From Balanoglossus misakiensis (taxonomy: Eukaryota > Hemichordata): 64,000 nt of DNA. This document shows, in pieces, positions 11,323-23,528 of this stretch (positions within the stretch are counted from its first letter, which is position 1; each line of letters begins with the position of its first letter). Location of the stretch: positions 5,332,001 to 5,396,000 of the forward strand of contig CM082579.2 in NCBI GenBank assembly GCA_040954595.2, read 5' to 3'. A program made the position numbers and the translations under genes. Below the pieces are notes generated by a model. It saw nothing but the letters and a program-made list of their open reading frames with translations. It had not been told where the DNA came from and did not search any database.

Positions 11323-14300
11323 ATGGAGGCCATAGAACTGACAGACTTCTCGGAGGAGAGCGGCGGCGACGAGAACAAGAAGCGGGGAAACTGGGGAAGT
11401 AAACTCGACTTCTTGCTTTCCTGCATTGGCTTCGCCGTGGGTCTCGGAAACGTCTGGAGATTTCCCTATCTGTGTTACGCCAATGGCGGAGGTAAGAAAT
11501 TCAATATTCTAAGGTTTACTGAACAAACATTGCATAAATCTGCAACGGTCCTTTAGGTTTTCTGAAGGAGAAAACAATCGCAAGGGTAAACATAACGGGA
11601 GGTTATTCGAAAGTCTTCCGATTTGACTTATTTCCAGATAATTGCGTTGCTGGTGTCGCTTACCTCACAATTACACATGAAAGAGTAGTAGTTTTGCGTC
11701 TTTTGTTAATGTTGTATTAAAAAATTCTAGGGTGACCGTTTTGTCCCATACCCCCTTTTGTCCATTCGCGAACGTGGACCCGACGGACGTGTTTGGCCTC
11801 GAGTTGTCTACACGTTTCTACACAACAAAGTGACAAAATTCACATTTCACCAGAAAACGCATTTTGTACTAGTACTTACATGAATGAAGCGACGAAGTCC
11901 CTCAACTAACTTACTGAATAAACGAAGGGAGTCCTTTCTGTCTGTCTATCTTTCTCTCTTCAATTTTGCTGTTTGCAAACGCATATTACAAATCAGATAG
12001 ATATAATATCCAGCACCGTTCTTTTCCTTGCATTTCAGGTGCGTTCCTCATTCCATACATAGTCTGTCTGGCGCTGGCCGGCTTGCCATTGTTTTATTTC
12101 GAAATCGCCCTAGGACAGTTCGCCAGTTTAGGATGCGTGGGCGTCTGGAACATGTCCCCCATTTTTAAAGGTAAGATAATTCGCCATGCCACTTGTGCAG
12201 CTTTATCATTGAAATTCAAAATGGCGGCCATTCTTTGTGTTACGCCTATGGATAATTATTGGAGTAAAGTTGATGAACATCTTGTTTTCATGAAAGACAC
12301 CTCAAACACTTCAAGTTAATACAGCAAACAATAGAAAAATTGGAAGGACTGTGATTTTATCTGAGTGTCTGTGCGAACTACCTTAAACTGAAGGTGTAAG
12401 CGTCACTGCGTCGATTGTTGTCAAACTGAACCAAAGTGATATAAAACACTCCTGCGGCGAGTTAAGTTACATGACCTACCGAAATAACAATCGTTGAAAT
12501 ATGTGGGTCATACAACGTACTAGAGAAGGCTTTTAAACATGTTAATATGCCTATATATTAGTAATCTTACCACGTTTGCTTTACATCACGGAAAGTCGCA
12601 CGACCTTTTTTTTTTTTTTAATCTGAACAAAGAAAACAACCGACGTCAACATCAATGAAACTGATATAGAATAATTCTAAAGTTGTAATGTGTGTGACCT
12701 GTTGATTTTATCACTTTCTCCAAAGCCTATAGTCAGTTAAGTATGTCTGACTATGGTTGAAGAAGGTGATGGATAATTTTTTGACGTTTAATTTTCTTAG
12801 TATAGCCTGGGAAATATGCGTATATACACGTCACAAATGTACGTGTATGTTCGTGTATGTCGCCTTGCGATGCTGAGTCACTGTTTAGCACCGTTTACAA
12901 AACCCTTACAATGAACGAACACTGAGAAATTTCTCCCGCCCTTTGCACACAACATTCAGGTCTCGGTTTCGGAATGGTCCTCGTCACCGGTTTGGTGTGC
13001 GTCTACTACAACGTCATCATCGCGTGGACCATCATGTACCTGATCGCCTCCTTCACCAAAATTCCCCACGTGCCTTGGGACGGCTGCGGTAACTGGTGGA
13101 ACACGGACTTCTGCTTCGACGGGAAAAATGGCACCAACATGACCGCGGTCGTGAACGGCACCAACGTGACGTATGTCCGCGCCACGCAGGAGTATTGGGA
13201 GTAAGACTTTCCTTCAATATTTGTTCGTTTTCACGCGTTTGTTTTTGGCTGCTTTCTGCATTCGACACCGATTGTTCTCGCCAGGCGCATTTTGTCCCGA
13301 GTAAATATGTTCGCAAACACACAAGTTTATCTCCGTGGAAATAAACTCTTCTGTCATGCAAAATAGAGCCTTATACTTACTTATGAAACTGCCTCAATGT
13401 TCACTCTTCAACTGAGCGTCTGCTCAACACAAATAGTCGATAGAAATAATAGAAGTCTCTCTCTCTCTCTCTCTGTCTTTCTCAGTTGGTTTGTCCTCAG
13501 GCGATCAGACGGTATTGATGAATCCGGCGGAGTTGTCTGGCAGCTTGCTTTGTGTTTACTCCTGGCCTGGATCGTCGTCTACCTGTGCATCATCAAAGGA
13601 GTCAAGACATCGGGAAAGGTAAACAGACGTCTATTGCAAAGCTCACAGAAAGCGTCAGTGGAAAAAGAAGAAGAATGTGTCTGTATAAACACGCAGTCGC
13701 TGTGGTAGACATGGAGTGAATGCTTTCGGAATACGGCGTGTCCGTGACTGGGGTTTATCATCCGAACGCAAAGTCACAAAGAACACTTCTTACAGAAACG
13801 ATCTACTCTAATTTGTTTCCTTAAATTTAATTTTGTCTTATGTGTCGCTGACAGGTGGTATATGTCACAGCGACGTTCCCGTACGTTGTGCTGATCATTC
13901 TCTTTATCCGAGGAATAACACTGCCTGGTTCGAGAGAGGGAATACTGTTCTATATCAGACCAACCTGGTCAACTCTTCTCAAACCCAAAGTAAGTTCTGC
14001 TTGGGACCAATCAACATGTTTGTCATACAAACAGTCGTTCGTACTGGCTAAACCGTTGTTTTAATGCTCTCGTCTTTCACGAGACAATAAATAAATGCAC
14101 GATCCTGAGGCGCAATATAATGTTCCATTGCCTCAATGCAATTACTCTACATCCTACTCGATGTCACGGTATTTCTTACAATACGATTTTTTTTCCTTTT
14201 TGTATTAGGTTTGGAAAGATGCCGCAACGCAGATCTTTTATTCTCTTGGTGTGGCATTTGGAGGCCTGCATACCCTCGGAAGCTTCAACAGATTCCACAA

Positions 14301-16433
14301 CAACTGTTACGCGTATGTGGCTCGTTTTTGCTATATTTAAAAAAAATGTTTACAATACTATTTGCTTATGCAAACAATTTCGAGTTTGAACCAGGGTTGA
14401 AGCCATCAAATGCAATAACAACAACAACAATAACAAGACCATCATTTCCTTATTATTATTTTCAGTGATGCGCTCATTGTGGCACTGACCAATTGTGGCA
14501 CAAGTGTCTTCGCCGGTTTTGTCATTTTCTCGATCATAGGATTCATGGCTCACGACATGGGAGTCGATGTGGCTGATGTAGCTGCTAGTGGTGAGTTAAA
14601 GCATAGACAGTAGAGGGTTAAAGGGTAGCATGTCGGTTAACGCTTCCAGAACACGTACATTTACCTACCTGCATACATGCATACCTTCATGCATACATAC
14701 ATTTTAATTGTAGTTACGTCCATGTTATGCGCAAATATAGTTATGTAATGTGAAAACAAGGTACTCTGAAAAAATGCATGTATTTTTTTTTCATTTGACA
14801 GGACAGGGTTTGGCTTTCGTTGCTTACCCGGAAGCGATATCTCGTCTTCCAATCTCACCTCTGTGGGCCATTTTGTTCTTTCTCATGCTGTTTACACTTG
14901 GTTTGGACAGTCAGGTAAGTGTGTAGGACATCCTAGAAGAGAACAGCAAAGAATCAGCAAACGTAAAGACCGAGCCAACTCTACAAATGATTTTAATCAG
15001 ATTGTGAAACATCTCGAACATTTTCTTCCCAACTCAAACCAAGAACTTTTTTGAGGAATCGTATGATCATATTATATGATATTTTGTTTTACAGTTTGTG
15101 ATGATGGAAACTGTTATTACTGCCGTCTTGGATGGACTCTCGGATGCATTCCGCAAGAGAAAGGCTCTGATTACCGGCGTCCTTTGTGCTATTTGGTTTT
15201 TCTTGGGATTACCGTGTGTTTTAAATGTAAGTATCTCGCACGACAAGCTATCTATACCGAGTGAAGGATTTTCATAGAAAGCAAAAATATGAGGAAAAAT
15301 GGCAGTATTCAGTAAAGTAGATTGATTGATTGGTCGATCGATTGAGTGGGTGATTCTGATAGAAATAAAACCACCCAATTGTAATATTTCTTTACTTTTC
15401 AGTCTGGCGTCTACTGGACAACCTTGTTGGACACATACTCGGCAAGCTTCGCACTGATGATCATCTCTGTCTTAGAGTGTTTGGTTGTGAGCTACATTTA
15501 CGGTTAGTACGAGTTATCTCTCGCTCTCACGTTAAATTAAGTACACGAAGTTTGCCAATGTTCCAGACAAAATATGAAAACTAAATACGTAAGATATATA
15601 CGTTAATATCCTTCTATCTCTACAGGAATACGCAGATTCTCTAGGGACATCAAAACAATGCTGGGTTTCGCACCAAACATCTACTGGCAAGCTTGTTGGG
15701 TGGCGATCACTCCTATCATTCTTGGGGTAAGTTCTTAAAGTTTGACTATTCATCTTTTATATGAGTATTACAAGTTCTTCTTACTTTATTGATCCGTCAC
15801 TTCACGGTGTTTAACCATGAAGACGACCTGACTATTAGATAATTATGTATCAACTCGGATCATAGGTTTAAGCTACTCTTCTTTCCCCTTATCTTTTTCA
15901 GGCAATTCTAATCTTTAGTTTCGTAGAGTACGCCCGTATATCGTACGACGACGAGCCGTTCCCGATATGGGGAGATGTCCTCGGTTGGCTGATGGTCCTC
16001 TTAGAACTGACGCCTCTTGTTGTTTACGCCGTGTACATTGTTTATCAACAAGAAGGGACCCTCTATCAGGTGAGTTGCAGTTGATTGTGGTAACGTTTCG
16101 GGTAATTAAAATGCCAAAAGTGTGCTTTAACTGAACCCCTTTTCGCATTGAACATGAAACTTATCACAGACTCTCCGTTACTTCACTTCCTCACAGAAAA
16201 TTGCGAAAGCCACTAGGCCAACGGCAGACTGGGGACCGGCCCTGGACAAACACCGCATCGAGGCCGGCTACGAACCTCTCGAATTAGCCGATGCCAGTAC
16301 AAAGTATTGGAACGGTCAGAACGTCAAAAGTGCCTACGCGAATGACGGCTACGAACATCCGCACGTGGTCGATCCGTCTGCCAAGGAAAATCGATACTCG
16401 GTGGGGTCACAATGTGACATCGAAAAATATTAA
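11323..16433 (+). CDS. SLC6 sodium/chloride-coupled amino-acid transporter, glycine/proline branch
   Basis: Thirteen exons: 11323-11491, 12039-12170, 12960-13200, 13501-13618, 13855-13989, 14209-14312, 14466-14590, 14802-14914, 15095-15226, 15403-15502, 15626-15726, 15902-16069, 16197-16433. All phases agree and give 624 residues, the usual SLC6 length. Transmembrane 1 carries the family signature [20 protein letters not shown]. The large second outer loop has the Cys pair of [10 protein letters not shown] and four N-glycosylation sequons (NGT, NMT, NGT, NVT). Later landmarks include [21 protein letters not shown] and TLGLDSQF. The end of TM12 and the tail (QQEGTLY, then [14 protein letters not shown]) look most like the proline (SLC6A7) and glycine (SLC6A5/A9) transporters from memory of those families. 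SLC6 proteins have 12 membrane helices and import substrate with Na+ and Cl- at the plasma membrane. The exact substrate cannot be read from the sequence. Confidence 0.93.
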
Positions 16434-18160
16434 ACGATAAAATCGGGAAAGTTACATACTTTCAGGTTTCAGTGTATACTATTATATGCGGCATTGTAGT
16501 ATGGGATATCTCCATCTTTTGTACACCACGTTTTAACCTTGTATATCGAGTTGGGTGTGGCATTTATTTTTGCTTACTTTTGTGTTATGTTTATTTTTCT
16601 AGGGTATATTTTTCTAACTGAATGTTATTATCATTTCGATAATGACGGAAAGATACGTCACCTTTGGTCACTATGATTGCATGGCCCATTTGATATCGTT
16701 TATTCAGAGTCACCTTTCAAAATGTACGACTGGTATTCCCAATTCTGTCTGGCATGTGAGACTTCTCGAAACTTGCTTTAGAAGAAGACTTTGGGCTTGA
16801 TTCCACTTTTAAGGGGACAAGAAAGTTTACTTTCAGTATTGTGTATATAATGTCGTGCATCTTTTTGAACTTTTACAGCCACGTTGTGCTGAAATTTTCA
16901 ACAAGGAAATAAAGTGTATTCGAGACGTACTTTAGTGTCCGTGCGATGCTTAATTTAGTCCACACTCTAAGTTCGGTTAAGAAGTACTAAGTATATTCAC
17001 CTTCATGAATGAATGAATCACCCCAATGGTACAGCTGCGTTACCACAGCTGGGGTTGGTATAGCACGCAAATATTGGGGAGCTGGCGTACCCTTTATATT
17101 CGTAGGTGGTGGCATTCCCGGGGAAATAGAAAGAGATGTTTTGGGTCATCGTCACGATCCGTGGAAAAGGATTAGAAATATATCGGTTTCTTCACAGACA
17201 GTAGACTATTCTCCAAACTCGCAAAAATCTCACCTTGTCGTGATCCTCCATGGTGGATGGGGCGCAGTCGGTAACAACACGGCCTTGGTCAGAGCGTCAG
17301 TGCCGCAAGGCTTCTGTCTCCCAGTATGGACGTCGTACGTGCGTCAATGTTCCCAGCAAAGCTAAGTGCAGTAAATGTGGCCCCACAGACCCATCATTTC
17401 GGCTTGGCTCCATAAATTTTCGCCCGTAGAAGCGACTCGCATGCACACTCACATGTGCCATTGTATTGAAGACGACGAGGCTACTCGTCATAGACTGCGC
17501 CCTCAAGACTACCGTAATACGCATTAAATTTACATAACAATAAACGTAACATCAGTTAAAACAAGACGGTAAAAATGGTATTTTATGACTAAATAACAAG
17601 CTCCTCGCATATTTACTATGCTCTATACAATATTACTAATTAAGGATTATCACGAAACGACTGTCACTGTCCATTCTTAGCAACATTCAACTCCAAATAG
17701 TATTGTTACTGGGGCAACTGCTTATCTCTTGGGTCAACCGTAGTAAGAGTTTGAACACCGCAGTATATGTACTGTGAGCAACCCGGAAGTGGTTATCTTT
17801 GCGCAGAGGCGATATCGTAGCCCATGAGGTTTATCCGAGGCGCGATTATTGCTAGTTGAAAACTTACCCCAATACCCCGCACTGACGACGTGAAATATCG
17901 TCGGCTGTTGCAATTTTTGTAGGCTTCTCCGGAAGCCTAATAATGAAATAAAAATCAGACTCACTAAAAATCAAATGGTCATGGTCCCAGGAACTATAAT
18001 CAATATGGGAGGGGAATACAGTCCATCAAACATGGCCTCTAGGTCCATTAGGGCATACCGTAATGCTGAGAAGTATCTGTTACGTGAACACATTTATTTC
18101 TTGCAAGATCAGAGAAAATTGATTTCACACAGAATCACATAAATTATTAGTTTTATATAT
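16434..18160. other. Intergenic region between convergent SLC6 and ANKLE2 3' ends
   Basis: The SLC6 3' untranslated region runs to about 16930, with AATAAA at 16908-16913. From there to about 18160 I see no gene. A 118-codon open frame at 17009-17365 shows no domain or splice context and is probably chance. Confidence 0.5.
16908..16913 (+). promoter_or_regulatory. Polyadenylation signal AATAAA of the SLC6 gene
   Basis: An exact AATAAA lies 475 bases after the stop, at the end of an A/T-rich 3' untranslated region. Confidence 0.6.
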
Positions 18161-18166
18161 TTTATT
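18161..18166 (-). promoter_or_regulatory. Polyadenylation signal of ANKLE2 (AATAAA on the minus strand)
   Basis: TTTATT on the plus strand is AATAAA in transcript sense, 257 bases beyond the ANKLE2 stop codon. Confidence 0.5.
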
Positions 18167-18422
18167 ACAATAGGAAAGTACTGATTGCAGCATTCTGTCC
18201 TGAAGGGAAAAAGTCAAATTAAATTAATTATACATTATAAATCTGCTAGCCGAGAATACTACATGTGCTATAGGTTTTAATTATATCCAGGTACCACAGA
18301 AAATGTGTTAAAATTGTCTACATACAGCAGTAGTTCTATAGGCTTTACAAACTAAAATTTACATGATGGGTTTGATGTCTTGGACTTAAATTTCCAGGCA
18401 GTTCTGTACTTTCAAAAGGTAG

Positions 18423-21400
18423 TTAGAGTTGATTTGCAAAGCTCCTGGAGAGATTGGTTGGAAAAGATCGTTGCTTTGGAGACCCGACCCTGAAGGCAGG
18501 CTCTGAGACGTGTCTCAGTTTGAACTCGGCAATGGGACTGTTCTTCCAGGCCAGATGCGGCAGCGGACTGCGGTTGACAACTGGTGATGGAGAGTATCTT
18601 TTGACTTCACTCTGCCGATGTGTTGATTTCCTGAGTCTCGGTGCTGCAGGGCTGGGCCAACTGTGTGTGGAGAGAAAAAATATGTAAGAGGTACATGTAA
18701 GCTAAGTTGTGTCGCAACCATGATGCCCACATTCAACTATTAAGAAAGAATCAGCATGTATACATTATTTGCAGGTTTTTTGAATTTTTTTTTGTGGAAA
18801 GTCAGAGGGGCTTACCCGACTTGAGTTTGTGCAGGATAAGAGGTCACCATGGATTTCCATTTGAGGATGTTGGGATACTTTTCGACAGAGTTTGCTTTGT
18901 TCACCGCTCTGAGAACATCCAGATCGAGTTTTGTTGGATGACACCTGAAAGATATTGCAAACAGTACATAAAACACACTAAATCCATCATAATATAACCT
19001 ATTGACTACTAATGAGTAAATATGTAGAACTTTGGAGGTTTCCTATGCACAGGAACACAGGACGTATGCAGCACTATTACAATGAATGATTCCACTGTTT
19101 GACTCAGTACTTGGTATGGATAGAACTTGCTAGTGTCCGAGCCACCAGTGGCCAAAATTTGGAAATAACTTGACCTTGATCTTTCAGACCCCTGTGGCCA
19201 GCCCATCCCAACTGCACACAACTTACAAGTCCACACTGCAGAAAGGAAAAAAGGTCATTCGGGGTCATGCAAATGGCTACTTGTTTGAAGTGTCTACATA
19301 CCCTGTGATAAAAACCTTATCTGGACCAGCATGGCCAGATATAGTCGTCCTGAACACCTGTGGTGTCAAGAATCCTGCCTTTGCGTAGTTCACATGGCCA
19401 TCTTTCTCTGTGGGACTGGTTGCTGATGCCTGCGTTTCCACGGAAACCATGTTAACATCGCAGCTTTGCTGGTTCTGGCCAGACTTTGAGTCTGTTACAT
19501 CATTTGGAATTTTTGATGAGTCTCTCGCATGTGTTGGACTTTTGGCATTAAGGGAAAGATCTGGTATTACCACGGAAGGCCCTGTTTTCCTCAGTGCATT
19601 GTCTTTTCCAATGACTTCCTGTGTGCTGCCAACAGAACTAGTCCTATGGGAATTTGACAGACTATTGTCAGATACATCGCTTGGATCTGATTGGCTGCCA
19701 TTATCCTGGTACAGTGTGAGTTTTGACAGTTCTTCTTCAAGAGTCAGACAAGGTTTGCGTTTTAAGGTTCGTATGTTGTTTCCTCCACCTAAACTGTCTG
19801 GAGAATCAAACACTGCATCATTCTCCGACGCAGAGCTGCTGAAACTGTCACCTGCAGATGACTGCGACGGCCTCCAGTCTTTCCAAACATCCGTTGACGT
19901 TGAACTCGTGCCGGTACTTCCATCGACTGAAGTCACGTTGCCCAGACTGTGGGGACTTTTGAATTGAATGTTTCCTAGTAACATTCCATCTTCTGTCCTG
20001 GCGCTCAAATTCGGCAATCTAAACTTGACATCTGCTGATGATCCCACCTGAGGTACACCTGCACACTCGGCTTCACAAGGCGGTGGTGACGTGGGACCTA
20101 CCCTATCTCTGGCTGTCGTTTCTGCTGCAACCTCAGAGTGAGGTTCTCTTTTCTCAGCGTCCTCGCGATGGGTGCCTGAAGCTTTACCCACATCCACACA
20201 CTCGTCATCATCCAACTTGGCTAACTCGAGACTTTCCGTCAGAGATTTTACGACACCACTTTCACTCAGTGAATTTGGACTCAGTGGGGGGTTTTTTGGG
20301 TCAGGTTTTACATGGACTGGATAATCTACAGAAAGGAGAGAGATGCTTTAGTTTTGTTTTCATATAACTGTAATGCCTTGCATATAACTTGGCACTCCAA
20401 AGAAGTACAGGTACCTCCTATAACTTCAGTACAAATTATTTTGCCTTTTTAACAGATATGCATAAAGGTAAATTGATTACCTGGACTGATATTGCTTCTC
20501 TCAGCAAGATACTTTTCCAGGAGACTCAGCCCTTCTGGAGTAGACAGGTTGGCGTAGCAACCCAGGAAGTCCCAAAACTCCATCCATGGCAGTTTTAAAG
20601 TCTGGGCAAGATCTCTGAAATGAGGAGTGGGAAAATGAACAATGATAGACGCATCAAAGACAAAGCACAGAAAGGTGAAACTAAAGCAAGTGTCAGTTCC
20701 CATTGCAAAACATCCACTACAGCACATTGTTCACCAACCTTCCATGCCTTTCAAGGCCCTTGTCACTGTCTTCTCGTCTAATCTGCAATGCTGTCCCCTT
20801 CAATGTACTTCTTGGTGGGGTCTTCCACTTCTTGTGGAAGTCTTGTGCCTGGTGTAGCATGAAGAAAGAGTAATAAAACTGTAATGTCTCAATACCCACT
20901 AGCTTTGACTCATACATTTTCTGTCACCAATCAAATGAGGTACGTGTCTATTTTGTATCAACTTGTAATGTATGAAATACTAACTAGTATGAGTTAAAGA
21001 ACATCACATGACTTACTTGCTTGGATGTCATTGGTCCAGCATATGCCTTGACGGTAACAACAGGATCCAGTGGGCTAATGATCCTCTGTTTAGACAGTGG
21101 ACTCGATTGGTGGATTGGTGTACTAGGGGACCATGGTTCACCAATGGTGCCAACCGTTACATCATCTTCTGCTCGTATGAGTGGTACATAGTAATGATCT
21201 ATAAATTGGAATAACCGTTAGAATTAAATATTTTTACCACAGTTACTGTTAGCTATGGGGTTGAACCACAGAGCTATGATGAATAGGTGTGACTGTATCT
21301 ACATTCCTACCTTTCAGAAGTGCCTGTATGTCTTCTTTGATTTTTGCACACCCCGCACGACAGCAAGCAATCTGACGATCGAGAAGAAGACCGAATATAA

Positions 21401-23260
21401 GCATGCTTTATGACAGAATAGAGTGTAACCGTTCAGCCACAGCGGTGATCTTCATAGAGAACCAACCAGCATCAGGAACCTTTCTACTTACTTCACTCGG
21501 TGTATGGCCCTCTTTGTTCTTTGCCAGTTTGTCCACACCCGGGTAGGACAAAAGCACTTCAACGACGTCGATGTGACCAAACTTGCATGCGAAATGCAGA
21601 GGTGTCTCGCAGTTCTGAGAAAAAAAATACACACAACAAAGATCAGTGAAGTGGAGTTACAAATAGAGATGCACTACAGTTCCCTTAAACATTTTCTGTC
21701 CCGAGGCATATCGAGTCACTTACCCCTTTTGTGGGTTCATCCGGCACATTGAGGTACAGATCCATCACGTACTCCATCCTCTGGCTGTGGGTGTTACTGT
21801 CATCATCCGGATACATCACATACAAGAACTTGGAATCCGCGATGGTGTCCAATATCAACCGGCACATCTCAGCTTGGTCGGCCTTGGCTGCCACGTGCAG
21901 TGCGTTGTAACGGAACCCCACCTGCAGTCACAGAGATACTGAGTCAGTCATACACACATCTTGGATGATGACATCACAACAAATGGCATTATTGATGTAA
22001 CAATCAACTGCACAATGAGATCACCCACATACCAACAACAGCTCTGTTTCACTCTTGAAAAATCCTTAATACATCATTCTCTGTATGTGGGCCTGATCAG
22101 TCCAACAACTTAATACTTACTTGTAGGATAACTGGCGAATCACCTGAGCTCACCAAGTACCTTGGGTTACTCCACACAAGTTCAGTGAACTTTTCTTTAT
22201 TGCCACTTTCTATAGCTTTCCTCAGCTGTACCAACTCTTGCATTTTTGGAGCCTGAAGAAACAAAAAATCAATGACACTCACAGACTATAATTCGTCGAC
22301 TGCTTTGCTGAATTGAATGAATGGTTTGGCTAAATGTTTTCAACCAATGGAGGCAAACCCCACGTAAATTAGCCCTCAGACCTGGCTTCTAAGAATACTG
22401 GATCCAGACCTGATAGGGTTTTGGTAATGGACTGTATTTTATTACATGACGATACCTTGAACTCATTTGCTTTCTCACTGACTGGGGCTTGTAAAGGAGA
22501 TTTGTCAGTATCTGCAGATGACACCACAACACTTTTAGAGAAATTCTCAGCATCTTCCTTGACTCTGAAGGCCTTGAAACGAGATCCTTTGTTTTTCTTC
22601 ACAACTTGTAAGGCTTCCTCCTTCAAGGTGTACACATGCAGCGAACCTGATGAAGAAAATTAGCTTTAGAGAGTTTTTTTCTTCTGTCAGTGGTTCACAT
22701 GTTAACAGTTTATATGGCCATAGCTCTGCATGCATCGCAGAGCTGTGTACTGTTACCAGGTTACCAGCTGTGAGTGAAGACATAACATACATCACAGTCC
22801 CTCTATCACTGGAAAACAAACTATTAATTCTCTTACCATCGTTATTTGGACCATCGATGTCATCCACAGACTGTCTATGCAGACAAACTGCATAGTATAT
22901 AACAGGGACGCTGTCTCCAGCCTTTTCTTCTATGGAAGTCTTCCTGTGTTCACTTTCACAACATCTTTTAGCAACTTCACTTCCGGGTTGGTGACTGGAC
23001 GACCGATCGGTTGAAGATTCATGAAACTTGGTCGTTACATGGCCGTCTCGTTCGGTGTGACAATCACCGTCGGTGCTATCCTTCTGTGGAGATTCTTCCT
23101 CAACGCCTCCCCTTGATCGAAAGATATATTTTGCGAGCCTTCGTTCAAACGTCGGTCTGGTGGATGGAAGGATGGGACCAGATGGTTGCTTCGCTTCTCG
23201 CAGTTGCTTTTGTAGTTCGCGAACGCTGAGTTTTGATATTTCGTTAAGAATATCTTCCAT
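18423..23260 (-). CDS. ANKLE2: ANKLE2 / LEM4: LEM-domain and ankyrin-repeat protein
   Basis: Twelve exons in transcript order: 23260-22837, 22646-22456, 22252-22121, 21921-21724, 21614-21492, 21371-21311, 21198-21017, 20848-20739, 20614-20481, 20325-19302, 18944-18816, 18660-18423. Phases agree and give 981 residues (the human protein is about 940). Domains in order: a LEM domain at residues about 1-52 (ISKLSVRELQKQLREAK); a viroplasmin-like fold spanning the exon 1/2 join (VIYYAVCL, then KGSRFKAFRVKEDAENF); ankyrin repeats at about 205-356 (NALHVAAKADQAEMCRLIL, TPLHFACKFGHIDVVEVLL); a conserved WMEFWDFLGCYANLS block; a long Ser-rich region in exon 10; and a conserved tail (HPTKLDLDVLRAV, then AEFKL). 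In animals ANKLE2 tunes BAF phosphorylation by recruiting PP2A and restraining VRK1 during nuclear envelope reassembly. The vertebrate N-terminal membrane segment is absent: an in-frame TGA lies two codons before the ATG. Confidence 0.95.
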
Positions 23261-23528
23261 CGTGTCTCATCTTTGGTCTGTTGTGAGAACTAACTAAATC
23301 GAGTAAATAAAACGATAGACGTACCGTCGTGACCGTGGTACAACTACAGTAAGTTACAGAAATTGAAAATGGCGGTGATTGGTTTATCGTATGCACGCAT
23401 GCGCCCTTGTCGAAACTTCCCAGGAAAATATTTTTACCCAGAATACTGTACGGCAGTCGTGTGAAGTGGATGATGTACATCGCGAAAGCCACACTCCATA
23501 AAATTCTGCAGTAGCCCTGAAACGATAG
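23261..23528. promoter_or_regulatory. Shared head-to-head promoter of ANKLE2 and the zinc-finger gene
   Basis: Only 268 bases separate the divergent start codons of ANKLE2 (minus) and the C2H2 gene (plus). Both promoters and 5' untranslated regions must fit here or overlap the first exons. An ATTGG (inverted CCAAT) occurs near 23378. No TATA box is evident at a useful distance. Confidence 0.6.

Noticed and set aside
8801-17060. Shared word GGTACAGCTGCGTT, then CCACAGC, at about 8801 and 17030
   Set aside because: Only about 22 bases match and flanks do not align, so it is not enough to define a repeat family in 64 kb.
17009-17365. 118-codon plus-strand open frame between SLC6 and ANKLE2
   Set aside because: No recognisable domain, weak start context, and located between two 3' ends. 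Probably chance.
19410-19967. 185-codon plus-strand open frame
   Set aside because: It is antisense to the large Ser-rich exon of ANKLE2, whose frame is supported by flanking conserved exons.
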